Under the pieces are notes generated by a model that saw only the letters and a program-made list of their open reading frames with translations, was not told the origin of the DNA and ran no database searches. This document shows positions 31,967 to 40,278 of a stretch of 64,000 nucleotides of DNA, in pieces. Position 1 is the first letter of the stretch, and the number at the start of each line of letters is the position of its first letter. Source of the DNA: Hymenobacter actinosclerus (GTDB lineage: Bacteria; Bacteroidota; Bacteroidia; Cytophagales; Hymenobacteraceae); the NCBI RefSeq assembly GCF_900111515.1, contig NZ_FOHS01000003.1, positions 62,001-126,000 on the forward strand, in the 5' to 3' direction. A program made the translations under genes and the position numbers.

Positions 31967-32317
31967 CTACGACATTTTGAGGTTGCCCGAAGCCGTTACC
32001 AGCGTCTGGCCCAGGTGACGGAGCTGGTCGCCGGTACCGTCGGTGAAGCTGTGCATGTTGTGGGCGATGCGCGAGGTTTCTTCGCCCAGCAGCTGCAGGC
32101 TGGCGGCAATGGCGGGCCGGTCGTGGCGCTCAACGCAGGCGCGCAGGTTGCGCAATTCGTTCTGCAGCCCGGTCAGGGCCGAGCCACCCAGGCCGTCGAG
32201 GGCGTCAATCCAGCCATCGATGAAGCCCAGGCCGGCTTCTACGGGGTGCTCACTGGGTCGGTCGAAGGTGTCGTAAATGCCCCGGACGGTCTGGTCGATG
32301 CGGTCGGCGTGGTTCAT
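31967..32317 (-). CDS. Small helical protein of unknown function (paralogue of 31359)
   Basis: A 116-residue helical protein beginning MNHADRIDQTVRGIYDTF. FIDGWIDALDG, NELRNLRACVE, LLGEETSRIAHN and LRHLGQTLVTASGNL match corresponding segments of the protein at 31359 without gaps over most of the C-terminal 80 residues. The pair is separated by 266 bases that contain no further gene, only a short ACGGCCGG/CCGGCCGT hairpin (31864-31901). The function is unknown. Confidence 0.7.
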   Translation of the reverse strand: MNHADRIDQTVRGIYDTFDRPSEHPVEAGLGFIDGWIDALDGLGGSALTGLQNELRNLRACVERHDRPAIAASLQLLGEETSRIAHNMHSFTDGTGDQLRHLGQTLVTASGNLKMS

Positions 32318-32586
32318 AAGACGAAGGGTTTAAGGAAAACTGGTTGCGTAACGTGTACGCCGGCCGGCCGGCGGGTGTTGCCAACCGCTGGTTTCGCGGT
32401 GCGAAACCGAGCCCGCTGCAGATGCCCCAACGATTTGAATGGGCGCTGCTGTAATGGCGGGAGCCAGGACACTTTGGCGACGCTACATAAAAGTCAACGC
32501 GCCGGCATGCACCAATGCCCGGCGTGGCAGTAGCTTTATACCCGGCCTATTGCATTAACACCTCGTTGCCCGCTTCTTTTCTGTGT

Positions 32587-33732
32587 ATGCCTGTTTCCGA
32601 TAGGTTGCCTGCCGCTTCCACGCTCATTGCTGCTCCGGCGTCATCGGCCTACCTGCCTGTCCTCACTGGGATCCGGGTGGTGGCGGCCTATCTGGTGTAT
32701 CTGCACCACTTTAATCCCTTTCAGGAAGGGCCCGGGCTTCAGGGGATTCCGGAGAGGGTGGTGCGCGAATTTCACGTGGGCGTACCGGTTTTCTTCGTAC
32801 TCAGCGGGTTTCTCATCGCCCTGCGCTACGCGGGCACCGAGCAGATGACGGCGCAATGGTGGGGACGCTACCTGCGCAACCGGGTGGCCCGCATCTACCC
32901 CATGTATTTTCTGCTGACGGCCCTGGCTTTTGCAGGCATCTGGTACAACACCCGGGAGTTTTCGCCGACCCTATGGCTGCTGAACGTTACATTTCTGCGC
33001 AGCTTTTTCGAGGAGCACGTGTACTCGGGCGTGGCCCAGGGCTGGACCCTAACGGTAGAAGAATGCTTTTACCTGAGCGCCCCGCTCATCTTTCTGCTCG
33101 TCAGGTGGCGGCCGCGGCTGCTGTGGCTGCTGCCGCCCCTGCTGCTGGGCGCAGGGGCGCTGCTGGTGCTGGGGCTGGGGCCGCTGTTGTGGCACGGGCT
33201 GTTTGGCAACCTGCGCTTCATGCTCCTGTTCACTTTCTTTGGCCGGGCCACTGAGTTTTTCGTCGGGATTCAGCTGGCCCGCTGGTTTCGGCAGGGCCGG
33301 CTGCAGGCCAAAGCAGGCTGCTACCGCACCGTAGCCGGACTGCTGGCTATGGGATTCATTGTGCTGTTGCTGATGGTAGTTCGCGGTCCGTATACATTCG
33401 GGCAGGAGCATCCGGTGGGCATCGTTCTGAATAACGTGGTACTCCCCCTGGGCATTGCCCTCTGGTTTGCGGGGCTGCTCACCGAAGACACGCTTATGCG
33501 CCGGGTCCTCAGCACCCCGCTGGCGCAGGTGCTGGGGCGCAGCTCCTACGTGTTTTACCTGATTCATATGGGCGTGATGCACAGCCTTGTTACGCGGCTT
33601 ATTACCACCCAGCCGCTGCTGGTTTTTCTGCTGCTGAACGTGGTGGCGGTCGGGCTGCATTACCTGCTGGAGGAGCCGCTCAATGGCTGGCTTCGGAAGG
33701 CCCGGCTCCCGCGGTGGCGGGCCGCCGCGTAG
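32587..33732 (+). CDS. Acyltransferase 3 family membrane protein (OafA/YrhL-like)
   Basis: A 381-residue polytopic inner-membrane O-acyltransferase. The diagnostic start YLPVLTGIRVVAAYLVYLHHF, FHVGVPVFFVLSGFLIALRY and RYLRNRVARIYPMYFL are all present, and about ten hydrophobic helices follow. These enzymes acetylate or acylate sugars of surface polysaccharides. The start at 32587 (MPVSDRLPA) is preferred over 32515, which is upstream of any likely leader. The next gene (GH13 lipoprotein) begins 41 bases after the stop. Confidence 0.9.
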   Translation: MPVSDRLPAASTLIAAPASSAYLPVLTGIRVVAAYLVYLHHFNPFQEGPGLQGIPERVVREFHVGVPVFFVLSGFLIALRYAGTEQMTAQWWGRYLRNRVARIYPMYFLLTALAFAGIWYNTREFSPTLWLLNVTFLRSFFEEHVYSGVAQGWTLTVEECFYLSAPLIFLLVRWRPRLLWLLPPLLLGAGALLVLGLGPLLWHGLFGNLRFMLLFTFFGRATEFFVGIQLARWFRQGRLQAKAGCYRTVAGLLAMGFIVLLLMVVRGPYTFGQEHPVGIVLNNVVLPLGIALWFAGLLTEDTLMRRVLSTPLAQVLGRSSYVFYLIHMGVMHSLVTRLITTQPLLVFLLLNVVAVGLHYLLEEPLNGWLRKARLPRWRAAA

Positions 33733-33773
33733 CCGCCACCGGGGCGCACCGCCAAAACTGCGTATGTTGGGCC

Positions 33774-35225
33774 ATGCCTTTTCTGCCCCGCCTGCCTTTT
33801 CTGATGCTCCTGCTTGCCGCGGCCCTGCTGCCGGCCGCCTGCCAGACCAACTCCGTCGATACGCCGGCCGCCGACTGTGCGCCGCCGCCGGCCCCGTTTG
33901 CGGTGCGCCACCCGGCCTGGGCTGCCAACGCCAGCATCTACGAAGTCAATATCCGCCAGTACACGCCCGAGGGCACGTTTCGGGCCTTTGAGGCCCACCT
34001 GCCCCGCCTCGACAGCATGGGCGTGGGCATTCTGTGGCTGATGCCCGTTCAGCCCATCGGCCAGGAAAAGCGCAAGGGCACCCTGGGCAGTTACTACTCG
34101 GTGCGCGACTACCGGGCCGTAAACCCCGAAATGGGCACGCTGGAAGATTTGCGCCACCTCGTGGCCGCCGCCCACCAGCGCGGCATGCACGTTATTCTCG
34201 ACTGGGTGGCCAACCATACCAGCTGGGACAGCAACCTGGCCCGCCAGCATCCCGACTGGTTCACGCGCGACTCGCTGGGCCGCTTCCAGCCCCCGGTGGC
34301 CGACTGGCAGGACGTCATCGACCTGGATTACAGCCAGCCCGCGCTGCGCCGCTACATGACCGCAAGCATGGCCTACTGGGTGCGGGCGGCCGATGTGGAC
34401 GGGTTCCGCTGCGACGTGGCCGGGCTGGTGCCCACCGATTTCTGGAACGACACCCGCGCCGCCCTCGACAGCCTGAAGCCCGTGTTTATGCTGGCCGAAT
34501 GGGACGAGCTGCACGCGCCGCCCTTCCTCAAACCCGGCCAATTCGACCCCAACACCCACCTGCTCGAAAAGGCCTTCGACGCCACCTACGCCCTGCGCCT
34601 GCGCTATCTGCTCGACAGCATTGGCCAGGGCCAGCAGCCCACCCGCGCCATCGATGCCTACCTGGCGGCCGAGCGGGCCCGGTACCCGGCCGGCGTGTAC
34701 CTGATGAACTTTACGAGCAGCCACGACCTCAACAGCTGGAGCGGCACCGAGTACGAGCGGCTGGGGGCCAACGCCCTGCCCCAGGCCGTGCTGGCGGCCC
34801 TGCTGCCGGGCATCCCGATGGTGTACTCGGGCCAGGAGGCGGCCCTGAAAAAGCGGCTCAGCTTCTTCGAGAAGGACCCGATTGCGTGGAATGGCTACCC
34901 GCTGCAGGAGTTCTACACCACGCTGCTGCAGCTCAAGAAGCGCAACGCGGCCCTGGCCAACGGCGACGCCTGCGCCGAGTTTGCCGCCCTGCCCGCCAGC
35001 AGCAGTCCGGCAGTGTACTGCTTTGTGCGGCGCCGCCAGCAGCAGGCGGTGCTCACGGCCGTCAACTTCAGCCGGCAGCCCCGCGAGCTGACCCTGCACG
35101 ACCTCGGGCCGGGCACCTACCGCGACATTTTCAGCGGGCAGATACAGCGGCTGGGCTCGGGCTCGAAGGTGGTGCTGCCGGCCCACGGCTACCGCGTGTA
35201 CGAGCGGGTGCCCGGCCCCAATTAA
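33774..35225 (+). CDS. GH13 alpha-amylase-family lipoprotein
   Basis: A 483-residue periplasmic or surface lipoprotein with lipobox LPAAC. The GH13 barrel is complete: DWVANHTSWD, DGFRCDVAGL (nucleophile Asp214), LAEWDE (acid/base Glu242) and TSSHDLN (Asp318). A short C-terminal beta-domain follows. It is a close paralogue of the next gene, from which it differs mainly by the signal peptide and some loops. It probably hydrolyses or transglycosylates maltodextrin outside the cytoplasm. TATGTTGG at 33763-33770 lies three bases before the ATG. Confidence 0.92.
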   Translation: MPFLPRLPFLMLLLAAALLPAACQTNSVDTPAADCAPPPAPFAVRHPAWAANASIYEVNIRQYTPEGTFRAFEAHLPRLDSMGVGILWLMPVQPIGQEKRKGTLGSYYSVRDYRAVNPEMGTLEDLRHLVAAAHQRGMHVILDWVANHTSWDSNLARQHPDWFTRDSLGRFQPPVADWQDVIDLDYSQPALRRYMTASMAYWVRAADVDGFRCDVAGLVPTDFWNDTRAALDSLKPVFMLAEWDELHAPPFLKPGQFDPNTHLLEKAFDATYALRLRYLLDSIGQGQQPTRAIDAYLAAERARYPAGVYLMNFTSSHDLNSWSGTEYERLGANALPQAVLAALLPGIPMVYSGQEAALKKRLSFFEKDPIAWNGYPLQEFYTTLLQLKKRNAALANGDACAEFAALPASSSPAVYCFVRRRQQQAVLTAVNFSRQPRELTLHDLGPGTYRDIFSGQIQRLGSGSKVVLPAHGYRVYERVPGPN

Positions 35226-35370
35226 CCCAACGGGCAGGGCGCCGGAAAACCAATCAGACCGCTTAATACGTAGCCTATTCGCTATATAGACTTGCGTATT
35301 TTCAGGCGCCCGCCGGGCCATTGTGGCACGGACTTCGTGGCAGCCGCCGCTGATTCCCCTTGCCTGCCCT

Positions 35371-36729
35371 ATGCCCAATCTTACCCCGCCCACCCACCCC
35401 GACGCCCAGCTTTTCCGGGTCCAGCATCCCGAGTGGGCTGCTTCGGCCACTATCTACGAAGTCAATATCCGCCAGTACACGCCCGAGGGTACGTTTCGGG
35501 CCTTTATGACGCACCTGCCCCGGCTGGCCGAAATGGGTATCAGCATCATCTGGCTGATGCCCATTCATCCGATTGGCGAGCAGCACCGCAAGGGCACGCT
35601 GGGCAGCCAGTACGCCGTGTGCGACTACCTGGGCGTAAACCCCGAGTTCGGCACGCTGGCCGATTTGCGGGCCCTGGTGGCCGAAGCCCACCGCCTGGGC
35701 CTGCGCGTGCTGCTCGATTGGGTGGCCAACCACACCAGCTGGGACAACCCTCTGGTGCACCAACACCCCCACTGGTACCAGCACGACGCCCAGGGCCGGC
35801 TGGTGCCGCCCGTGGCCGACTGGCACGACGTAGTGGCCCTCGACTACGGCCAGCCCGAGCTGCGCCGCTACATGATTGACGCCCTGTGCTACTGGGTGCG
35901 CGAAGTCGGCATCGACGGTTACCGCTGCGACGTGGCCGCGCTGGTGCCCACCGATTTCTGGGACGAGGCCCGGCCCGCCCTGGAGGCCCTCAAGCCCGTA
36001 TTCATGCTGGCCGAGTGGGATGAGCTGTACCCTTCGGGCGGGCTGAGCTGGGAGGAATTCAACCCCGATACCCACCTGCTGGAGCGCGCCTTCGACATGA
36101 CGTTTGGCCTGCGCCTGCACTACCTGCTCGACAGCATCGCGGCGGGTCGGGCCGAGTTGGCGGCCATCGACGAGTACCGCGCGGCCGTCCGGGCCAAGTA
36201 CCCGCCGCGGGTATACCTGATGAATTTCACCAGCAACCACGACGTGAACAGCTGGGACGGCACCGAGTACGAGCGGCTGGGTCCGCTGGCGCTACCTTTC
36301 GCCGTGCTCACGGTGCTGCTGCCGGGTATGCCGCTGGTGTACTCGGGCCAGGAAGCCGCCCTAAGCAAGCGGCTGGCCTTTTTTGATAGGGACCCGATAG
36401 CCTGGCAGGATTTCCCCCTCCAGGACTTCTACACCCGCCTGCTCCAGCTCAAGCGCCGCCACCCGGCCCTGCTAAACGGCGACCCGGCCAGCCACTTCGG
36501 GCGCCTGCCCGGCGCGGCCAGCCTCTACGGCTTCATCCGCGAAAAGCAGGGCGCGGCCGTGCTCTGCGTTATCAATGCCAGTCCCGAGCCCGTTGTACTG
36601 CCGTTGCCCGAAACGGCTGCCGGCACCTGGCGTGACGTATTCAGCGAGGAGCAGCTCATGTTCCGGGCCGGCGATGAGTTGCTGGTGCCCGGCCATGGCT
36701 GGCGGGTGCTGGAGCGGGTAGTGGGATAA
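35371..36729 (+). CDS. GH13 alpha-amylase-family protein, cytoplasmic paralogue
   Basis: A 452-residue enzyme without signal peptide, starting MPNLTPPTHPDAQLF. It shares long blocks with the preceding lipoprotein (ASIYEVNIRQYTPEGTFR-like, YERLG, GMPLVYSGQEAAL). The catalytic residues are Asp187 (DGYRCDVAAL), Glu215 (LAEWDE) and Asp291 (TSNHDVN). The tandem pair may degrade the same alpha-glucan on both sides of the membrane, in line with glgB nearby. The 145-base gap between the pair contains no repeat. Confidence 0.92.
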   Translation: MPNLTPPTHPDAQLFRVQHPEWAASATIYEVNIRQYTPEGTFRAFMTHLPRLAEMGISIIWLMPIHPIGEQHRKGTLGSQYAVCDYLGVNPEFGTLADLRALVAEAHRLGLRVLLDWVANHTSWDNPLVHQHPHWYQHDAQGRLVPPVADWHDVVALDYGQPELRRYMIDALCYWVREVGIDGYRCDVAALVPTDFWDEARPALEALKPVFMLAEWDELYPSGGLSWEEFNPDTHLLERAFDMTFGLRLHYLLDSIAAGRAELAAIDEYRAAVRAKYPPRVYLMNFTSNHDVNSWDGTEYERLGPLALPFAVLTVLLPGMPLVYSGQEAALSKRLAFFDRDPIAWQDFPLQDFYTRLLQLKRRHPALLNGDPASHFGRLPGAASLYGFIREKQGAAVLCVINASPEPVVLPLPETAAGTWRDVFSEEQLMFRAGDELLVPGHGWRVLERVVG

Positions 36730-36752
36730 GACGGTGCCCTATCATGGCACGC

Positions 36753-36842
36753 TGTAGAGATGCATCTTTGCGCCAGGTCGTTGAACGGACCCGCCCGGTA
36801 GGCAACGTCAGCAACGACCGGACGCAAAGATGCGTCTCTACC
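36753..36842. repeat. Inverted repeat, TGTAGAGACGC type
   Basis: Arms GTAGAGATGCATCTTTGCG (36754-36772) and its complement (36823-36841) differ at one base. The loop contains GTCGTTGAACG, the complement of CGTTCAACGAC. It lies between the cytoplasmic GH13 and the aldo/keto reductase genes. Confidence 0.88.
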
Positions 36843-36863
36843 TCCTTTACTCAACCCAACTAT

Positions 36864-37817
36864 ATGCAACAACGCGAACTGGGCCGCTCGGGTCTGCGCA
36901 CCGCCCCCCTCGTGCTGGGCGGCAACGTATTCGGCTGGACCGCCGACGAAGCCACTTCCTTCCGGGTGCTCGACGCCTTTGTGGCCGGCGGCGGCAATGC
37001 CATCGACACGGCCAACGTGTACTCGACCTGGGGCGAGGGCCACCAGGGCGGCGAATCGGAAACGGTGCTGGGCAAGTGGCTACAGCGCCGCGGCCGCCGC
37101 GACGACGTGCTCATCTTCTCGAAGGTAGGCATGAAGATGGGCGACGGCCGCCAGGGCCTCGGCCGCGACTACATCCGCACGGCCGTCGAGGAGTCGCTCC
37201 AGCGCCTGAAAACCGATTACATCGACTTGTACCAGTCGCACCAGGACGATGAGGAGCGCACCGTAACCGAGCCGCTGGAAGCCTATGCCGAGCTCATAAA
37301 GGAGGGCAAGGTGCGCGCCATCGGGGCCAGCAACTTCGGGGCCGGGCGGCTGCGGGCGGCCTTGCGGGCCAGCGAAACCCAGGGCCTGCCGCGCTACGAA
37401 ACCTTCCAGCCCGAGTACAACCTCTACCGCCGCGAAGGCCTGGAGCACGAGCTGCTGCCGCTCTGCCAGGAGTACGGCCTGGGCATCATCCCCTACTTCG
37501 GGCTGGCCTCGGGCTTCCTCACGGGCAAGTACCGCTCGGAGAAAGACCTGGCTAAGAGCATTCGTGGCAGCAGCATTGGCCCCAAATACCTCAACGAGCG
37601 GGGCCTGCAAATTCTGGCCGCGCTGGATGCCGTGGTGGCCCGCCACGCCGGCACTTCGCCCGCCCAGGTGGCCCTGGCCTGGATTATGGCCCGCCCCGGC
37701 CTCACCGCTCCCATTGCCTCGGCTACCAGTGTGGCCCAAGTAGAGGAGTTGCTGAAAGCCATGCAGCTGGAACTGACCGAAGCCGACATGCACCAGCTCA
37801 ACGACGCCAGCGCGTAG
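36864..37817 (+). CDS. Aldo/keto reductase
   Basis: A 317-residue NADPH-dependent oxidoreductase of the AKR superfamily, similar to the YajO/Tas group. The catalytic tetrad is Asp48, Tyr53 (DTANVYSTWG), Lys87 (FSKVGM) and His126 (YQSHQDD). The cofactor-binding end has PIASATSVAQVEELL. The start at 36864 (MQQRELGRSGL) is the family's normal N-terminus; the longer frame runs through the inverted repeat. The physiological substrate is unknown. Confidence 0.93.
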   Translation: MQQRELGRSGLRTAPLVLGGNVFGWTADEATSFRVLDAFVAGGGNAIDTANVYSTWGEGHQGGESETVLGKWLQRRGRRDDVLIFSKVGMKMGDGRQGLGRDYIRTAVEESLQRLKTDYIDLYQSHQDDEERTVTEPLEAYAELIKEGKVRAIGASNFGAGRLRAALRASETQGLPRYETFQPEYNLYRREGLEHELLPLCQEYGLGIIPYFGLASGFLTGKYRSEKDLAKSIRGSSIGPKYLNERGLQILAALDAVVARHAGTSPAQVALAWIMARPGLTAPIASATSVAQVEELLKAMQLELTEADMHQLNDASA

Positions 37818-37842
37818 CAACCGGCCTGGCGGCCCCGGCGGT

Positions 37843-38385
37843 TTATTTGCCGGGCGGGCGGGCATTGGGGTTGTTGGCGGCGGCCCGGGCATCAACCACG
37901 GTGTTATGGCCCGCCGTCAGCAGCCAGCGCCCGGCCTGCTTTACCAGCACCAGCGTGAGCAGGTCGTCGTTGTCGCCCTGCTTGTTGTGGCCGTGGTCGA
38001 TGCCATCGGGTGGGTAGAACGCGCCTACGTGGGTGCGCAGGTTCACTAAGGCCACATCGGGCGTAACCGCCCGGATGGTCAGCTCGCCGGGGGTAAAGGT
38101 GTCGGGTTTGAACATGGCGTCGAAAATCTGCTGGTGGGCCGCCTGCACCGCCGGGCGGCCCCGCCACCACATGCCCACAATGTTCACCCAGCTCACATCG
38201 GGCGTGGTGTAGGCCGCCATATCCGCGAAGGCATGGTTGCGGAAGTTGGTCAGCAGTTGCTCAACACTGGCGCGGATAGCCTTGTCGTCGGCCGCCGAAA
38301 AAGCGGCCGGGCCGGCCGCTTGCTGCGCCCGGATGGTCGTTGTGGTGCTCAGGCTCAGGAGCAGGATGCAAAGCAGGGTTTTCAT
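37843..38385 (-). CDS. Exported SnoaL/DUF4440-like protein
   Basis: A 180-residue protein with an N-terminal signal peptide (MKTLLCILLLSLS, cut near IRAQ). The mature part is a single SnoaL-like alpha+beta cone (IRASVEQLLTNFRNHAFADMAAYTTPDVSWVN, LLTLVLVKQAGRWLLTAGHNTV), of the SgcJ/EcaC group. Such proteins act as binding domains or simple isomerases; the role is unknown. An AraC regulator gene lies 99 bases upstream on the same strand and may control it. The start at 38385 avoids ten residues before the signal. Confidence 0.83.
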   Translation of the reverse strand: MKTLLCILLLSLSTTTTIRAQQAAGPAAFSAADDKAIRASVEQLLTNFRNHAFADMAAYTTPDVSWVNIVGMWWRGRPAVQAAHQQIFDAMFKPDTFTPGELTIRAVTPDVALVNLRTHVGAFYPPDGIDHGHNKQGDNDDLLTLVLVKQAGRWLLTAGHNTVVDARAAANNPNARPPGK

Positions 38386-38484
38386 GGGAATGGGGTTGCG
38401 TGGAAACTGCCCCAAACGTACGCCCCCGCCGGGGTCGGCCGGAAGTAAAAATCCGACATTCTGCCCCGGGGTCGGCCTCCGGTT

Positions 38485-39339
38485 TCAGGCCCGACCTGGC
38501 TCCGGGAAACCGGCTACCGTGCGGGTATGGGCCGCTTCGGCGGCCAGCAGCCGGGGCGGCGTTACATGGGCAAACTCCTGGAAGTCGCGCACCAGATGGC
38601 GGTAGTCGTAGTAGCCGCACTGCACGGCCACGGCCAGCCAGTCGAGGTCGGGCCGGCGCTCCTTGAGCCGGAAGGCCCGGTCGAAGCGCACGATGCGGCC
38701 ATAGAGCTTGGGCGACAGTCCCATTCGCTCCCGGAAGTTGCGCTCCAGCTGCCGCGGGCTCAGGCAGGCATCGTGGGCCAGCTGGTCGATGCTGTAGCCG
38801 GGGCCGGCGCTCAGCAGGCCGGGCAGCACGGCATCGAGGGGCCGGACCGGGCGGCGCACCTGCCGGGCCCGCCGGAGCAGATAGGTTTCCACCACGGCCC
38901 GCATGGCGGCGTAGTCGGGGGCGGGCAGGTGCGCCAGCCCGGCCAGCTGCTCGCTCAGCTCCTCCACGGCGGGGCCCAGCAACAGGCGGCTGTCGAGCGA
39001 AAAATCGAACAGCTCCTGCACCGGGGCATCGAGCAGCCGATGCAGCCCACCGGGCCAGAACGCCACGCAGAACACCAGGTGATCGGGCGGAAAATGCAGG
39101 TCGACCCGCGACACCTGGGGACCCACAATAATGCTGGCCGGCGACTCCAACCGGCGCTGCTGGCCGTAATGAAACGTGTGCAGTACGCCGCGCGGGTAGA
39201 AATACAGGCACTGCTGGGGCGCCGGGGGCATGGGTTTAATAGCCTGCTCGGCCGGGCAGTCGTAGCGGATATGCGCCAGCATATAGTGCTGCACGAACGG
39301 CCGCAGGGCCTCGGTGGGCGGGTAGAAGCAGGGCTGCAT
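38485..39339 (-). CDS. AraC-family transcriptional regulator
   Basis: A 284-residue regulator. The N-terminal half (FYPPTEALRPFVQHYML, IIVGPQVSRVDLHF) is a cupin-like sensor of the DUF6597 type. The C-terminal half holds the two AraC helix-turn-helices (IDQLAHDACLSPRQLERNFRERMGLSPKLYGRIVRFDRAF, AVAVQCGYYDYRHLVRDFQEFAHVTP). Its ligand is unknown. The divergent DUF421 gene and the downstream SnoaL-like gene are candidate targets by position only. Confidence 0.9.
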   Translation of the reverse strand: MQPCFYPPTEALRPFVQHYMLAHIRYDCPAEQAIKPMPPAPQQCLYFYPRGVLHTFHYGQQRRLESPASIIVGPQVSRVDLHFPPDHLVFCVAFWPGGLHRLLDAPVQELFDFSLDSRLLLGPAVEELSEQLAGLAHLPAPDYAAMRAVVETYLLRRARQVRRPVRPLDAVLPGLLSAGPGYSIDQLAHDACLSPRQLERNFRERMGLSPKLYGRIVRFDRAFRLKERRPDLDWLAVAVQCGYYDYRHLVRDFQEFAHVTPPRLLAAEAAHTRTVAGFPEPGRA

Positions 39340-39452
39340 ACGGGAGGTGCCCGGCGAACAGGACTGGCAGCAGGCGAACCGGAACGAAGGGTAATTTCCA
39401 CTATTTAAGCGACAATCCGCTACTTTTCGGCCGTCTCTCCCGCCTGTTTCTT

Positions 39453-40163
39453 ATGAACCCACCCCCCGTAATTCCCTTCGACTGGCACCGGATATTGTGG
39501 GCCGACGATACCACGTGGCCATTTCTGCTGGAAATAGCGGCCCGCTGCGGCGTGATGTACCTGCTGATTCTGGGGGCGCTGCGGGTGATGGGGCGGCGCG
39601 GGGTGCGGCAGCTGTCGATTTTCGAGCTGAGCATCATCCTGGGCCTGGGCTCGGCCGCCGGCGACGCCATGCTCTACGACGATACACCCCTGCTGCCCAC
39701 ACTGGTCGTGTTCGGGATGGTGACGGGCCTGTACGTGCTGTTCAACCGCCTCACCGAGCACTTTCCCCGCTTTTCCGACTGGCTGGAGGGCCAGCCGGTG
39801 CTGCTGCTAGAGGAAGGCGTCATCTATCAGCCGGGCTTCAGTTCTCAGAATATCACCCTGAAAGAGCTGTTCGGCGAGCTGCGCCAGCAGCAGGTGGAGC
39901 ACCTGGGCCAGGTGCGCCGGGCCTACATCGAGTCCGATGGCGAAACCAGCATTTACTTTTTTACCGACGACGACGTGCGGCCCGGCCTGCCCATCTGGCC
40001 CGAGCGGCTGCGCGAGGCCCGGCCCACCGCCACCCAGGCCGGCCCCCACGCCTGCGCCAGCTGCGGCCACGTGCGCGAGCTGGCCCAGGCTGCCGCCGCC
40101 CGCTGCCCCGCCTGCCAGAACGACACGTGGCTGCCCGTCAGCACGGCCCGCCGGGTGGGCTGA
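39453..40163 (+). CDS. DUF421 (YetF-like) membrane protein with C-terminal zinc ribbon
   Basis: A 236-residue protein. Three transmembrane helices (about 24-45, 53-72 and 82-100) precede the YetF C-terminal alpha/beta domain (QPVLLLEEGVIYQPGF, ITLKELFGELRQQQ, AYIESDGETSIYF). An added tail carries two CxxC pairs, Cys201/Cys204 and Cys218/Cys221, suggesting a zinc ribbon. The family function is unsettled; it is linked to stress and spore biology in Bacillus. TACTTTTC at 39421-39428 may be its -7 box. Confidence 0.87.
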   Translation: MNPPPVIPFDWHRILWADDTTWPFLLEIAARCGVMYLLILGALRVMGRRGVRQLSIFELSIILGLGSAAGDAMLYDDTPLLPTLVVFGMVTGLYVLFNRLTEHFPRFSDWLEGQPVLLLEEGVIYQPGFSSQNITLKELFGELRQQQVEHLGQVRRAYIESDGETSIYFFTDDDVRPGLPIWPERLREARPTATQAGPHACASCGHVRELAQAAAARCPACQNDTWLPVSTARRVG

Positions 40164-40278
40164 TTTGTTAGCTGTTAGCTTCTGCGTACCTCAGCGGGAA
40201 ATTTGCCTGGCGTCATCCGGACAACCGGAAGGCCCCCTTAGCCCCGTTGCCCCACCGTGCCCTACCTTGCGGCCCGAT

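Noticed and set aside
33660-35450. Long open frame antisense to the GH13 lipoprotein gene
   Set aside because: It is an antisense shadow in GC-rich DNA. The plus-strand frame has all GH13 motifs and the antisense translation has none of any family.
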